Below, one piece after another: positions 1 through 10,700 of a DNA stretch of 64,000 nucleotides. The first letter of the stretch is position 1. Every line of letters begins with the position of its first letter. Source of the stretch: Rhodospirillaceae bacterium. Lineage in GTDB: Bacteria; Pseudomonadota; Alphaproteobacteria; Rhodospirillales; Rhodospirillaceae. Position numbers and translations under genes: made by a program. Location of the stretch: the NCBI GenBank assembly GCA_040219235.1, contig JAVJSV010000012.1, positions 682,001 through 746,000 on the forward strand, read 5' to 3'. The notes beneath the pieces are model-generated. The model was not told the origin of the DNA and did not search any database. It saw only the letters and a program-made list of their open reading frames with translations.

Positions 1-1
1 G

Positions 2-910
2 TTTGCTCAAATTCCCGCTGATGTGTTGTTGCTGGAAACGGGGTTGGGGGGACGTCTCGACGCCACCAATGTTGTGCCCAATCCGGCTGCAACAGTGCTC
101 ACTTCCATCGGCATGGATCATATGAGTTATCTTGGCAATACCCTGGGTGCTATCGCGTCTGAAAAAGCAGCCATCATGAAATTTGGCGCACCTTGCATCA
201 GCGCCAGTCAAAGTCCTGAAGCCGCCCAGGTCATTTCTGACACGGCCCAGCAACGCGGCGTGGACGTGGCGTGGCAGGGGCAAGACTGGACCGTCGAGGA
301 AGATCTTTTTGGGACCGTCCAATTCAACGATGGCGATACGCATTGGTCAATGCCAAGTCCGGCTCTGCCTGGGCCGCATCAAATTGGCAATCTCGGGGTG
401 GCCTTGGCGACTCTCAACCGCTTGCCCTTTGCCATCCCGCCATTTGGGCTGCGCGCCGGCATGCGTCAAGTGGAATGGCCCGCCCGCTTACAACGCCTGA
501 AAGACGGCCCGGTGGTGGCCCGCGCACCCAAGGGCTGGGATGTCTGGCTGGATGGCGGTCATAATCCACCGGCGGGAAAAGTTCTGTCAGACTGGCTGGC
601 CGCTGATCCCGTGCCCACGGTTGTCATTTGCGGCATGATGGCCACCAAGGACGCACGCGGATTTTTCGCGCCATGGTCGTCGCAGGTTGAGGCGCTGGCA
701 ACAATCTCGATACCAGGGCATGAGAACTGTGCGTCATCACAAGATTTAGCTGATGCGGCTGACAGCGCTGGCATTGCTCGGATCATTCAGGCAGATGATG
801 TGATGTCGGCTCTAGTGCATTTACAACCGCATTTAACCGGTCAGCGCGGTCGTATCCTGATTTGCGGCTCACTCTATCTGGCGGGTGAGATTCTTAAAGT
901 CCACCGTTAA
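2..910 (+). CDS. folC: Bifunctional folylpolyglutamate synthase/dihydrofolate synthase, 5'-truncated
   Basis: This is the C-terminal part of FolC, the cytoplasmic ligase that adds glutamate to dihydropteroate and to folates. The reading frame is already open at base 2 and reads FAQIPADVLLLETGLGGRLD, a core Mur-ligase-family motif that lies well inside the protein. The GTG at 23 is therefore not the start and the gene begins outside the window. The substrate-binding segment LLETGLGGRLDATN and the C-terminal ligase domain motif LDGGHNP (about residue 183) are both present. Its TAA stop overlaps the stop of the convergent methyltransferase gene. In many Alphaproteobacteria folC lies downstream of trxA in the same direction; here it faces trxA. 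Confidence 0.93.
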   Translation, partial: FAQIPADVLLLETGLGGRLDATNVVPNPAATVLTSIGMDHMSYLGNTLGAIASEKAAIMKFGAPCISASQSPEAAQVISDTAQQRGVDVAWQGQDWTVEEDLFGTVQFNDGDTHWSMPSPALPGPHQIGNLGVALATLNRLPFAIPPFGLRAGMRQVEWPARLQRLKDGPVVARAPKGWDVWLDGGHNPPAGKVLSDWLAADPVPTVVICGMMATKDARGFFAPWSSQVEALATISIPGHENCASSQDLADAADSAGIARIIQADDVMSALVHLQPHLTGQRGRILICGSLYLAGEILKVHR

Positions 911-2448
911 TCAGCAAGCGCGACGACGCCAACCTCTAACAGTTTTGCCAGTTGCTTCCTGTGAATATGCTCAATGCGATGATTCAGGTGCGCCTGTACT
1001 TCGGGGCGTGACAAGGATCGTCCGCCCAGAATCACTTCGCCATCATCACTGCCGATCACTTTTGCCACCATCTTCACCGCACCGTCCCAGCCTTTTTCAC
1101 AAATGGCCAGGAGCAACATGGCATCAATGTTACTCAGGTCAATAGCAGTCCCGGCGGCTGGCGCGGCGAGGGGGAGTCGCGGTAGCACCATGCCAAATTG
1201 TTTAACCAAACCGCGGTTAAAGGCGGTTCCGATCTGAATTTTTGGTTTGCCTTCAAACGCCACAGCATCTGTTTCCTGCGCAAAAGCAATAATTTCTCCA
1301 CCGGCAGACAACAGGCGCGCGGCATCCACGCGTGTGGCCGCTGATATTGTGTCTAATCCTGGAATGTGTTCGAGCGATGCGATGCTCTTGGCGCCATTAG
1401 TGATCACATCTATCAGGCTGTCGAACGGCTCTCCCGCGTAAGAGATTTGCACGTCTCCAAAGGCGACTTCTTTGTCCATCTCCTCTGCGGTCACAAGCGA
1501 GCCGAAAATCAGGTCTTCGTTAATCTTTAGCCACTCGTCTTCGGTTTTGATCGGCTCGCCTTTGACCCACACATCGCGGCGAAAGGTTTCGTTGCGGATG
1601 AAATCCCGCTTGGCTTCCAATTCCGGGCGGCTGGTGATATTGCGAAAATCTTCGTACAGGTCAGGCGGAACCGACAGGTCAACCATGTTCAGGAACAGAG
1701 TCGCGCAACCGGCAAACTTCAGACCCGCTTTTTCCATGGTCTGCCGGACTTCGGCAAAATGAAACGCCCGCAGATTGGTATTAAAGTACTCGTGCGCCAT
1801 GTAGCGCAGATCCAGCTTCTCAAGTTGTTCAACCGCTTCGGCTAACGCCGGGTGATCTCGAAAATACTTAGTGTTGGCGTTCTTCAGCTTTACCAACCAC
1901 TTCAAGCCGGCCTCTGCCCGGTCCATGGAATTCATGTCATCGGGCGTCAGTGAGTAAATCATGTCGCGCATGGGCAGCTTGGTGGCCCACCCCGGCATAG
2001 CGTTGTAGCCCGTTAACAGAATGCCGCCCGGCTTCAACCGTTTCACAGCATCCTCAAGCAGCGCGCTTCGTGTGGCTTCATCGACCCACGACAACACGCC
2101 ATGCATCACCGCAAAATCCAGGGGCGGAAGGTCTTTTTCTTCGAGTTGGGTAAAACTCTTACAGAGAAAAGATGTGTTTTGCAGGCCGCCCCTTAAGGAC
2201 AGAGTTTCTGCTGTTCTGATGTGGGTGTTCAGGAAATCCACGCCATAAAACTGCGCGTGCGGATAACAGGCCGCCAGCACATTTGCCGTGACACCGTTGC
2301 CACAGCCGTAGTCGCACCAGGTAAAGGGCTCATCCAAGGGGCGCGGCCTGAAGCCATTGAAGGCACAGGTCAGGTTCATGTGCGCTGGCGCATGGTCTGG
2401 GTAATACTCGGCCACGTAGGCTGTATCTGTGACGTACCCGTCGCTCAT
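907..2448 (-). CDS. Class I SAM-dependent methyltransferase with methyltransferase regulatory domain
   Basis: The N-terminal half (about residues 40-200) is a Rossmann-type SAM methyltransferase with motif I TWCDYGCGNGVTANVLA, an acidic residue after strand 2 (GVDFLNTH) and a post-motif GGILLTGYNAMPG. The middle and C-terminal parts (about 215-510) fit the methyltransferase regulatory domain family, whose members are about this length. The substrate is unknown and cannot be read from the sequence. The gene lies downstream of trxA, separated by a terminator-like hairpin, so it probably has its own promoter. Its stop overlaps that of convergent folC. ATG start at 2448. Confidence 0.82.
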   Translation of the reverse strand: MSDGYVTDTAYVAEYYPDHAPAHMNLTCAFNGFRPRPLDEPFTWCDYGCGNGVTANVLAACYPHAQFYGVDFLNTHIRTAETLSLRGGLQNTSFLCKSFTQLEEKDLPPLDFAVMHGVLSWVDEATRSALLEDAVKRLKPGGILLTGYNAMPGWATKLPMRDMIYSLTPDDMNSMDRAEAGLKWLVKLKNANTKYFRDHPALAEAVEQLEKLDLRYMAHEYFNTNLRAFHFAEVRQTMEKAGLKFAGCATLFLNMVDLSVPPDLYEDFRNITSRPELEAKRDFIRNETFRRDVWVKGEPIKTEDEWLKINEDLIFGSLVTAEEMDKEVAFGDVQISYAGEPFDSLIDVITNGAKSIASLEHIPGLDTISAATRVDAARLLSAGGEIIAFAQETDAVAFEGKPKIQIGTAFNRGLVKQFGMVLPRLPLAAPAAGTAIDLSNIDAMLLLAICEKGWDGAVKMVAKVIGSDDGEVILGGRSLSRPEVQAHLNHRIEHIHRKQLAKLLEVGVVALAD

Positions 2449-2508
2449 AAAATCCCCATGATCTGCAGTTCAGAGCTCTGTTTTAGCCTGCCTGTCTTCT
2501 GGAATCAA

Positions 2509-2539
2509 AAGCCCTGCCACGGTGTACGCGGCAGGGCTT
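2509..2539 (-). terminator. Probable intrinsic terminator of trxA
   Basis: A perfect 10-bp inverted repeat (AAGCCCTGCC at 2509-2518, GGCAGGGCTT at 2530-2539) encloses an 11-nt loop just beyond the trxA stop. Read on the minus strand the stem is followed by a short T run (TTTTGATT). Position and structure fit rho-independent termination of trxA. Confidence 0.7.
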
Positions 2540-2567
2540 AGAATTTTGATGCCGTCTTCGCCCTTGA

Positions 2568-2882
2568 TTAGATGGAAGACTCAACCCACTCCACCAGTTT
2601 ACTCTTTGGCAGGGCACCGACTTTGGTTGCGGCCACTTCTCCATCTTTGAACAGGATCAAAGTGGGGATGCCACGCACGCCATACTTGGTGGGTGTGTCT
2701 GGATTATCGTCGATGTTTACTTTGGCGATGGTGACTTTCTCACCCATCTCCTTGTCCATTTCGTCAAGAATGGGGCCAATCTGTTTGCACGGGCCGCACC
2801 ACTCAGCCCAGAAATCGACCAGCACTGGTCCATCGGCTTTAAGCACGTCGGACTCGAAGGAATCATCAGATACATGTTTCAT
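2568..2882 (-). CDS. trxA: Thioredoxin
   Basis: A 104-residue classical thioredoxin that reduces protein disulfides in the cytoplasm, drawing electrons from thioredoxin reductase. The redox motif WCGPCK places the active cysteines at residues 29 and 32. The conserved cis-proline loop RGIPTLILF follows at about residue 71. The length is normal for the family. The ATG at 2882 is preceded by a good ribosome-binding site (AAGGACGAG). It belongs to the addB-addA-trxA neighbourhood usual in Alphaproteobacteria, although a Rieske oxygenase gene is wedged between addA and trxA here. Confidence 0.96.
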   Translation of the reverse strand: MKHVSDDSFESDVLKADGPVLVDFWAEWCGPCKQIGPILDEMDKEMGEKVTIAKVNIDDNPDTPTKYGVRGIPTLILFKDGEVAATKVGALPKSKLVEWVESSI

Positions 2883-3046
2883 GGAAACTCGTCCTTTTGG
2901 TTGAAGTCTGAAGCCTCAATAGGCCCTTTGATGTCTCAATCTAGGAACGCTGACAGTTTCGGTCAAGCAGTCCGGATCACACAGCACCATGAAGGCTGGC
3001 GCAAGCCACTCTGTGACGCCTGTTGATAACGTCCACAACGGGCCGT

Positions 3047-4132
3047 TTAGCTACGCCAGCGCAGTGTTGTCGGCTGAATGGGGTTCTGAAAAGGCCGGTT
3101 TTCCGCCTGTGCCAGCTGCCATTCCCGTTTTAGACGATAATACCAGCGAATTTGCCTGTCTGCGTCTTCCACCAGCATGGTTGTGGGCTTAAAAGCCTGG
3201 CCATCGCGCATGTCTTTCACGGCATTTGCATCTTGGCCTAAAAACCGGTTCGCGACCCACCGCACCAAGCCCCGCAGAGCCCCGCCACCGGGCACGTCCC
3301 AATACATGAAGTGGTGCACATCCGTGGTGTGTGCGTCTATCGGCGTGCAGGCCGTGAGCCCACAATAGGTCACCGTGCCGGTGGTGGCGTGCTCGATGCG
3401 CACACCCGGCAGGGTGTAGGTAATTTCGGTTTCCGGTGCGCCGCCTAAAAACAATCGATACGCGCGGGCATTGCCAGAGGCCGTGTGACGGTCCATGCGC
3501 CAGCCCAGCGGGGTGGGTGAAAAGGTCTTTTCCTTGTCGCGCACATCGCGATGTCCACGCCAGAGCGACGACGCATGCACGAACGCACCATGCGCGGGGT
3601 CCATCAATCCGGTGATGGCGAGGTCGCTGTTGCAGTCGAACGTTTTGCGCAGATGCAATTGGAAGCGGTGCCCAATATCCGGAACAGTAGGAATGTCTGA
3701 CAGGTTTGCCGCTGATCCTTTAGTCCCAATGTAAATCCAGATGATGCTGTTTTGCTCCGCCACGGGGTAACTCTGTGTTCGCACATCACGCGCCTGTGGG
3801 CGTTGGCCGTCCTGCTGCGAGGGAATGGCAGTGCATTGGCCATTCGTTCCAAACCGCCAACCATGATAAGGGCATTCCACTTCGGTGCCGTCGAACGCCC
3901 CTCGGGACAATAATGTGCCCCGATGTGGGCACGTGTCTTGAAGGGCAAAGGCCACGCCCGCTTTATCCCGGCCAATCAGAACCGGTTGACCCAGTATAAT
4001 GCGATGAAGGGTCTTGGCGGTTTTGAGGTCGCGGCTGGCGCAGGCCACATACCAAAAGCCTTTCAGATAGGCGTCATCTGGTGTTGCTGTATCAGGTGCA
4101 GCAGCTTTTAACTCTTCAGGCGAATGTGTCAT
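3047..4132 (-). CDS. Rieske non-heme iron oxygenase, alpha subunit type
   Basis: A 361-residue oxygenase. The N-terminal Rieske domain has the [2Fe-2S] ligands CPHRG (about residue 68) and CPYHGW (about residue 87). The catalytic domain has a mononuclear iron motif in MDPAHGAFVH, where Asp and two His fit the D-x2-H-x4-H pattern. Such enzymes hydroxylate or O/N-demethylate organic substrates and need a separate ferredoxin reductase, which is not encoded nearby. The vanillate demethylase/phenoxybenzoate dioxygenase type is the closest general class, but the substrate is unknown. It sits on the same strand between addA and trxA and looks like an insertion into a conserved gene order. Confidence 0.88.
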   Translation of the reverse strand: MTHSPEELKAAAPDTATPDDAYLKGFWYVACASRDLKTAKTLHRIILGQPVLIGRDKAGVAFALQDTCPHRGTLLSRGAFDGTEVECPYHGWRFGTNGQCTAIPSQQDGQRPQARDVRTQSYPVAEQNSIIWIYIGTKGSAANLSDIPTVPDIGHRFQLHLRKTFDCNSDLAITGLMDPAHGAFVHASSLWRGHRDVRDKEKTFSPTPLGWRMDRHTASGNARAYRLFLGGAPETEITYTLPGVRIEHATTGTVTYCGLTACTPIDAHTTDVHHFMYWDVPGGGALRGLVRWVANRFLGQDANAVKDMRDGQAFKPTTMLVEDADRQIRWYYRLKREWQLAQAENRPFQNPIQPTTLRWRS

Positions 4133-4201
4133 GGCAGGATCGTGGCCATTACGAGCGGAAAATCAAGCCTGATCAATGGACACGCAGGTCTCGTCACAGG
4201 T

Positions 4202-7200
4202 CTAGTCATTGTCAGATTCGGCGCTCCAGGCCGCGTCTAACATAGCTTCGGGGAGTTCAGTGATGAATGGGCCGTCTGTCCACAGCAAGACGCAGCGTAT
4301 GGTTTTGCTCGGATAAATCTCAGACAGGGCTGCGCGGTAGGCGGCCATTTGAAAACGATACGCCGGGTCAACGCCTTCCGTTGTTTGCGGCGGCGGGCGG
4401 TTGGTTTTGTAGTCCACAATGATGATCTCCCGCTCAGAAACCACCAAGCGGTCGACTTGACCGGAGAGGACATGGCCGTTTAACAAACCAGTCACTGGAA
4501 CTTCTGCTTTAGAGCCTGTGCCAAACACCGCTGCGAAATCTGGATGGTTTATAACCGCTAAGGTTTCGTTTGTGATGGCTTCTACGGTGTCAGACTCTAA
4601 CGACCATACTGGGCGCGATAGAAATGTTTGGCTGGCCGCCCGGCGCCGATCTGCTGGTAGGTCTGGTAAGCTTTGCAGCAGGCGGTGAATCAACAGACCA
4701 CGTTGGAAGCGTTGCGTCGCATTTTGTGCAAGCGGCGGCGTAACCGTTGGTTCATCATGCGTGGGTCTTGAGGGGGCCAAGGGTTGCGGGGGGGCCGGTT
4801 CCCGGCGGGCTGGCTCTTCGGCAAATTCTGGAATCTCGGGAATTTCAGGGCTCGTGTCCGCGGGGGCGCCTTGGTTGTTAGGCTCTGCCGTCTGCGGGTC
4901 TGACAAGCGCAACACCGTGACGCCGCCAGTGTCCGAAGCCTTAACCGATCCTAGTCCTGTCTGTGCAAGAACCGGATCTGCAATCTCCTCAGCAATCGGC
5001 TTCAGCGCACTTTCGATCAACGCGTACCAACAGGCGCTGGAGGCGCTGCGGCTGGTGTTCCACCCGCAGACATACAAGCGGTCCTCGGCCCGGGTCATCG
5101 CCACGTACAACAGGCGCCGGTATTCACGATCTCGGCTGGCATCTGCTTCAGCTTTGGCGGCACTGGTCAGGCTGTCTCTTGAGGCTGCGCTGGGAGCCCA
5201 CAACATCAGCGGTTTACCTGCGGCGTCTGTTGTCCAAAGCAGAGGGTCACCTTGGGTTGGGGTCTGCAAGGTATCGGGCATAAACACAATCGGAGCCTGC
5301 AACCCTTTGGCCCCGTGAACCGTCATAATGCGCACCGCGTCTCGATTGGCCTGTTCCAGATCCCGTTTCACTTCCAGTCGCCCGTGTTCGAGCCAGTGCA
5401 AAAATCCTTCAAGGCTTGGCGCATGGCGTCGTTCGTATTCCAAAGCCTGGGCCAGAAACTCATCAATGGGATCATCGGCATCCATCCCGAGGCGGCTGAG
5501 CAATTTTCTGCGTCCGTCATGGGCCGTCAGCACATGAGCAAACAACGCAAACGGCCCCAGAAAATCCGTCTGCGCTAAAATCTCAAACAGCGTGCGATGG
5601 GCTATACCAAAAACAGAATCCGCACCGGCATGTATGCTGAGCGCCTCCCACAAAGAGGGGTCTCCCCTGTTGTGTGCCAGCGCGAACAACTGGTCTTCAT
5701 CCAGGCCGATGAGCGGGCTTTTTAAAACGCTGGCCAGAGTCAGATCATCTTGCGGCAGCAGTAAAAAGCGTCCCAAAGCGACCAGGTCCATGACTGCCAT
5801 TTGCTCAATCAGGATCATACGATCGACCCCCGCGACAGGGATGGATAAGTCCTTTAAGGCCCGGACCAGATCCTCAACAAACCCGGTGCGGCGGCGCACC
5901 AGCACCAGCACGTCACCGGCATGAATCGGTCGTCCTTGTGAGGGCAATTCCTCTTTATTATTAATCATGGCTGCAATCCGTTGCGCCATGATGCGGGCCA
6001 GCCGGGCCTGCGCAGACTCGCCTTTAAGCCGTTCTATTGGCGGCTTCCACGGCGCAGGATCATCGGCCACATCCGGGTCCACGGGGGGCCAAAGCTCAAC
6101 CAGGCCCGCGTGGCCTTGCCGCGCCGCCAAGTGAGTGAGCGTGTCTTCAGGTAGGCGGACGCCGTCCCGTGCGCTGTCTTGCGCAAACACGGCATCTACC
6201 GCACGCAGGACGGCTGTGGTCGAGCGGAAGGACACGCCCAGATCAACATCTGCCCACTCTAGGTTTGCTGCCTTTGTGCGCTCTGTAAAAAAGACGCGCA
6301 TGCGGTCAAACCCATCCGGGTCAGCGCCCTGAAAGCTGTAGATCGACTGTTTGCGGTCGCCCACCGCAAAAACGGTGCGTACGGTTTCAGGAGACTTTTC
6401 ATGTCGGCCTTCGCCCGCAAAAAATTCTTCCGTCAGCGATTGCACAACAGCCCATTGATCCGGGCTGGTGTCTTGCGCTTCATCAATCAAAAGGTGATCC
6501 AATCCGCCATCAAGCTTGAACAACACCCAAGCGGCCACGCCGGGGCGTTCCAGCAAGGCGCGTGTGTTTTGAATAAGATCGTCGTAATCGAGACGGGCAA
6601 ACGCAGCTTTGCGTTTTTGATACTCAAACAGAAAAGCCTCGCCGAGCGTCAGCAAAGCCTCTGTCGCTTCGGCCACGTCTGCGGACCGAAGCTTATCGAA
6701 CAGCTGAAGCAATCGCTCGGCTTCGTCATATAACGCCGTCACACTGTCTGGGTTGGCCTCCTCAATTTTCTTGGTTGCCAGCTTTGCCCGTATCGTTCCT
6801 GCGACGGTCAAAAACGCGAGCCCGTAGTCTGCAAGGGTTTCAACACGATCTTCCGCGCTTTTTGAAAGCCAGTCTGCCAGCGTTGCGGCACGTTCTTGGT
6901 CGGTTTTCGTTCCGCCGGAGAGGACTAAAACGGTCGCCCGCAGCGCATCGGCTTCAAAGGCTTGGTCCTCACAGGCAGCACGGCGAATAGACTCTGGGGT
7001 GTCGTCTTGGGATAAATCTAACGTCTTGCGCAGTGCTGATGCGGCGGTCACTAAATCACCATGCAGCGCAATAACCTGCGCAATCTTTGCGCGCGAAAAG
7101 GACACAGCCCGCATCAGATCAGGAAACATCTGTTCGTGGACGCGCCGGACAATGACCGACAACGCCCGCGCGAGTTGTTCATCGCTGCCCCGGTGCGCCC

Positions 7201-7705
7201 GCGTGATGACAGTCTCCTGTGCGGCGTCTAACAGGTCTGTGGCGTCCTGATCGGTCAGCAGGTCAAAGTGCGGGGCCAGGCCGGCTTCCAGGGGAAACCT
7301 TCGCAGCACCGACTGACAAAAGGCGTGAATGGTTTCAATCTTCATCCCGCCGGGTGTTTCAAGCACGCGGGCAAACAACCGCCGGGCTGTTGTGAGGTCT
7401 GTCTCCTCGGCCGTGCGGGCGAGCAGGCGCTCAACATCGGGGCGCAGTTTTTCCTCGGGTGCGATGACCCAGGCGCTCAATGTTTCGGCAATGCGGTTCG
7501 ACATCTCTGCTGCCGCCGCTTTGGTGAAGGTCAGACACAAAATACGATGGGGGGAGGTGCCTGACAGCATCAGTGCGAGCACGCGGTCGGTGAGGACCTT
7601 GGTTTTACCTGTTCCAGCCGAAGCCGATACCCACACTGAGGATTTTGGATCGGCGGCGCGGCCCTGCTGACGTGTGGCGATGGCAACCGGGGAGAGGTCG
7701 TTCAT
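4202..7705 (-). CDS. addA: AddA, helicase-nuclease subunit of the AddAB double-strand break repair complex
   Basis: A UvrD/Rep-type superfamily 1 helicase fused to a RecB-type nuclease that, with AddB, resects DNA ends for RecA loading. Walker A is SASAGTGKT near residue 35. The helicase motif LLIDEAQDTS, the motif GDRKQSIYSFQGA and LLYVAMTRAEDRLY follow in order. The C-terminal nuclease core is IIIVDYKTNRPP. I place the start at ATG 7705 (MNDLSP), which gives 1167 residues. This ATG overlaps the addB stop as ATGA and has a strong upstream GGAAGGGAG, so the longer frame beginning at 7732 is unlikely. It is translationally coupled to addB. Confidence 0.95.
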   Translation of the reverse strand: MNDLSPVAIATRQQGRAADPKSSVWVSASAGTGKTKVLTDRVLALMLSGTSPHRILCLTFTKAAAAEMSNRIAETLSAWVIAPEEKLRPDVERLLARTAEETDLTTARRLFARVLETPGGMKIETIHAFCQSVLRRFPLEAGLAPHFDLLTDQDATDLLDAAQETVITRAHRGSDEQLARALSVIVRRVHEQMFPDLMRAVSFSRAKIAQVIALHGDLVTAASALRKTLDLSQDDTPESIRRAACEDQAFEADALRATVLVLSGGTKTDQERAATLADWLSKSAEDRVETLADYGLAFLTVAGTIRAKLATKKIEEANPDSVTALYDEAERLLQLFDKLRSADVAEATEALLTLGEAFLFEYQKRKAAFARLDYDDLIQNTRALLERPGVAAWVLFKLDGGLDHLLIDEAQDTSPDQWAVVQSLTEEFFAGEGRHEKSPETVRTVFAVGDRKQSIYSFQGADPDGFDRMRVFFTERTKAANLEWADVDLGVSFRSTTAVLRAVDAVFAQDSARDGVRLPEDTLTHLAARQGHAGLVELWPPVDPDVADDPAPWKPPIERLKGESAQARLARIMAQRIAAMINNKEELPSQGRPIHAGDVLVLVRRRTGFVEDLVRALKDLSIPVAGVDRMILIEQMAVMDLVALGRFLLLPQDDLTLASVLKSPLIGLDEDQLFALAHNRGDPSLWEALSIHAGADSVFGIAHRTLFEILAQTDFLGPFALFAHVLTAHDGRRKLLSRLGMDADDPIDEFLAQALEYERRHAPSLEGFLHWLEHGRLEVKRDLEQANRDAVRIMTVHGAKGLQAPIVFMPDTLQTPTQGDPLLWTTDAAGKPLMLWAPSAASRDSLTSAAKAEADASRDREYRRLLYVAMTRAEDRLYVCGWNTSRSASSACWYALIESALKPIAEEIADPVLAQTGLGSVKASDTGGVTVLRLSDPQTAEPNNQGAPADTSPEIPEIPEFAEEPARREPAPPQPLAPSRPTHDEPTVTPPLAQNATQRFQRGLLIHRLLQSLPDLPADRRRAASQTFLSRPVWSLESDTVEAITNETLAVINHPDFAAVFGTGSKAEVPVTGLLNGHVLSGQVDRLVVSEREIIIVDYKTNRPPPQTTEGVDPAYRFQMAAYRAALSEIYPSKTIRCVLLWTDGPFITELPEAMLDAAWSAESDND

Positions 7706-10700
7706 CCTTCGCTCCCTTCCGCTGCGGCCCATTCTTTGACCCGGGCAAGATGCTGGGTGTCGCCATAGCGCGGTGCCATGGCTGGATGCGGACGCGCGGC
7801 ATAGGCCGTGGTCTTGTCATCAAACGCGGCAATGAGATTTTGCAGTCCCTCTAAAGCTGCAGCGCGCAATGCCTCTGCATCGTCGCCGGCGGAGCGGACT
7901 TCTCCGCCTGAGTCCCGACCGCTCAGCCGCCAGTAGGAGAGTTCTGAAGTGCTGCGTTCCGGAATACCTTTAAACCCGCCGGTCGCGGCAATCACGGCCT
8001 CCAAAGGCAGTTGAGGTGCGTAGCCTGCCGCCACTTCTTTGGCTGAGGACACAGAGCCGGTTTTATAGTCGATGATCGCCAATGTGCCATCAACCAGTTC
8101 GTCAATACGATCTGCCCGCGCCACGATTTCAAAGGGCCCGGCGGGACCTTGCACGATGAAGGAGCCCTTTACTTCCGCATGTGCGGTTTTAATGAGGGGG
8201 CGTCGCGCGGCTTCTTGAACGGCAAACCAATCGGCGATGCGTTCAAACCTGGGTCGCCAGAACGCCAGCAAGGCGGGGGCAAGTCCTTGAGCCCCAAAGG
8301 TCCGGTCTGCCAGTGCAGCGAGGGCAGCGCGAATGTCGGCGGGGATGTGAGTTGGATACGCTTCAATAAATTTTTGGAGTATGTCATGCACGATGGTGCC
8401 GTAATCCGCACGACCAGCATCCGCGTCGATGGGGTCTAAGGCGCGCAGTTTCAAGATATGGCGGGCGTAAATTTCATATGGGTCGCGCATCCAGGTCTCA
8501 ATTTCCGTTACGCGCAGACGGCGTGGACGCGCTTCTAAGGGCGGGGCCGGCGCCGGAGCAGCACAGGCTTTGATCACAGCCGGACGGGTCAGGGTGGCGG
8601 CCCAGGGCAGCCAGGCAAAGCGGCCTGTGTTGCTTGGATCTTTAATCCCAGCCGCATCTAACACTTGATCAAACCGCCGCCACCAGCGCGAGGCAACGGT
8701 CGGTGTGCCATCGACTTTTAACGACCGCGTCATAATAACGTCTTTGGCCGCCAACGCTTGCGCGACGTCATGCGCCGCCTGGCCGATCCTCCGTTCCGGT
8801 TGAGGCAGTCCAAACGCTTTGCGCATAGGACGGCTCATCCATGGATCGGAGTCCGCGTCTCCGGGCCAGGTGCCTTCATTCAGGCCAGCGAGAATAATGA
8901 CATCTGGGCGCAGCAGTCGCGCTTCTAGCGGCCCCAGAATGCTCAGGCGTGGATGGGTGCCATAGGGCGGTCTGACAACCTGCCCCACCATCAGAGCTTC
9001 CAGCAGACTCGGATAGGACGCGGGATCAATCTCGCCAAGGTCAGGCGCGGCTTCGTCCAGTTCGGCAATAAAGCCCGCCAGAACTTCGCCCGCCGGTCCG
9101 GCCCAGAGGCGCAACGGCCCTGCAATCTCATCGCTGGCGGCCAGGGTTTCTGCCCACTCCACATGGGCACGAAGCAACGTCCGCAAAGAGGCCGGCTCTC
9201 CGTGAAGAACGGCTTCAAATGCTGAAGCGCCGTCTTGAACCGCACGCAGCCAAGACTCCAGTTCGGGCGGAATGTTATGTTTGGTCAGCAAGGCGGCCCG
9301 CAGACCGGCGAACCCTTCGGGCGGGCGTGGACCCCGCAGCACGCACAGTTCAATGTCCCGGACCAGATCGCGGAATGGCGCTGGCGCCAATCCACCGGCG
9401 GCTAGGGGATGCTTCAGGGCAGATAAAAACGGGATCGGTGCACAGCGCTCCGCAATCATCGCAGCAGTCAAACGGAGAAACACACCGGGTGGCGTTTCGG
9501 CCAGCGGTTGTCCCGCCGAGTCATCGACAGCAAGATTTGGCCCCCAGCGTTCCAGTTCGGTCGACACCCGCCGCGCCAATGCGCGATCTGGCGTCACCAG
9601 CGCGCCGGTGCGGGTTTCATCTTCCGCCACCCAGCGCAGGATCAGTGCAATGGCCGCCGCTTCTTCGCGCGGTGTTGGGGCTTCAATGCGTTGCAAACCA
9701 TCTGCCGCGTCAGCTGTGAGACCTGTCAACGTGCGCCATTGCTCACTGGTTTCCGGGGGACGCATGACTTCACTGATCAAGCGCTCGCGCTGATCTTCTT
9801 TGGCAGTTCTTGTTTCATCGGGCCAGACGGCAACGTCGCTCCGCTGGATGTTGAAATGCGCAAGCAATGATTTCAGAGTGTATTGCGGATGCGTTTCTTC
9901 AAGAGCATCCCAGGCGTCTTTCTCAAGGAGCTGATCCAGTCCAGGCAGGATAAGGCAGCCATTCGGCAGGGTTGCGATTATGGATAACAAATCGCGTGTG
10001 GCGGGTACGGTTCCTGTTGATCCAGCCGCGACGATCAGGCCGCGCGGTGGCGAGGACGCCCAAGCTGCCGCCTGTGCTGCAAACACTTGATTGCGGTGCT
10101 CTGCCGGATCAACGGTGCCACGTTCAGCCAGAATGTCAGGCCAATGCTGGGTGATCAGTTGCAGAAATGTCAGCGTGACCTGCCAGTGTTCCGCCAGCGA
10201 ATCCGGCACCAAAGTTGAAAGTTTCTCAAAGCTGAGACGTTCCGTCTGCACCTGATCCAGCAGACGTCCCAGCTCCTCGGCCAGGCGCGCCGCTTGATCG
10301 GGTGTTTGCGGCTGATCCTCAGCTTTCGCCTGAGCCAGGATCAACCGTGTGAGTAGAATTTGCCGGGACACGGGCGCGATGGGCGGCGCGATGTCCAGCG
10401 GTCCTGACTCGCTCCCGCCAAACCCCGACAGCAAAGCTTCGTCTTCATCAATGTCTTGCAACGGCATCAGGCGGGGCAACAGCAGCGGTTTGCCCTCCGC
10501 CCGGCGCAAGAAGGCTTCGCGCAAAGACCGGCCTGCCCGGCGTGTGGGAACCAAAACGGTGATCTCGGCCAAGGCTAAGGGGTCATCCCCGGTTTCTGCC
10601 AGCAGGCCCTCGGCAAGGCTGTCAACGAAACCAGATGTGGCTTGAATACTCCACACGTGCTGACCGCCTTGAGCGGCGCTTGATAACCAACCTGGTTTTA

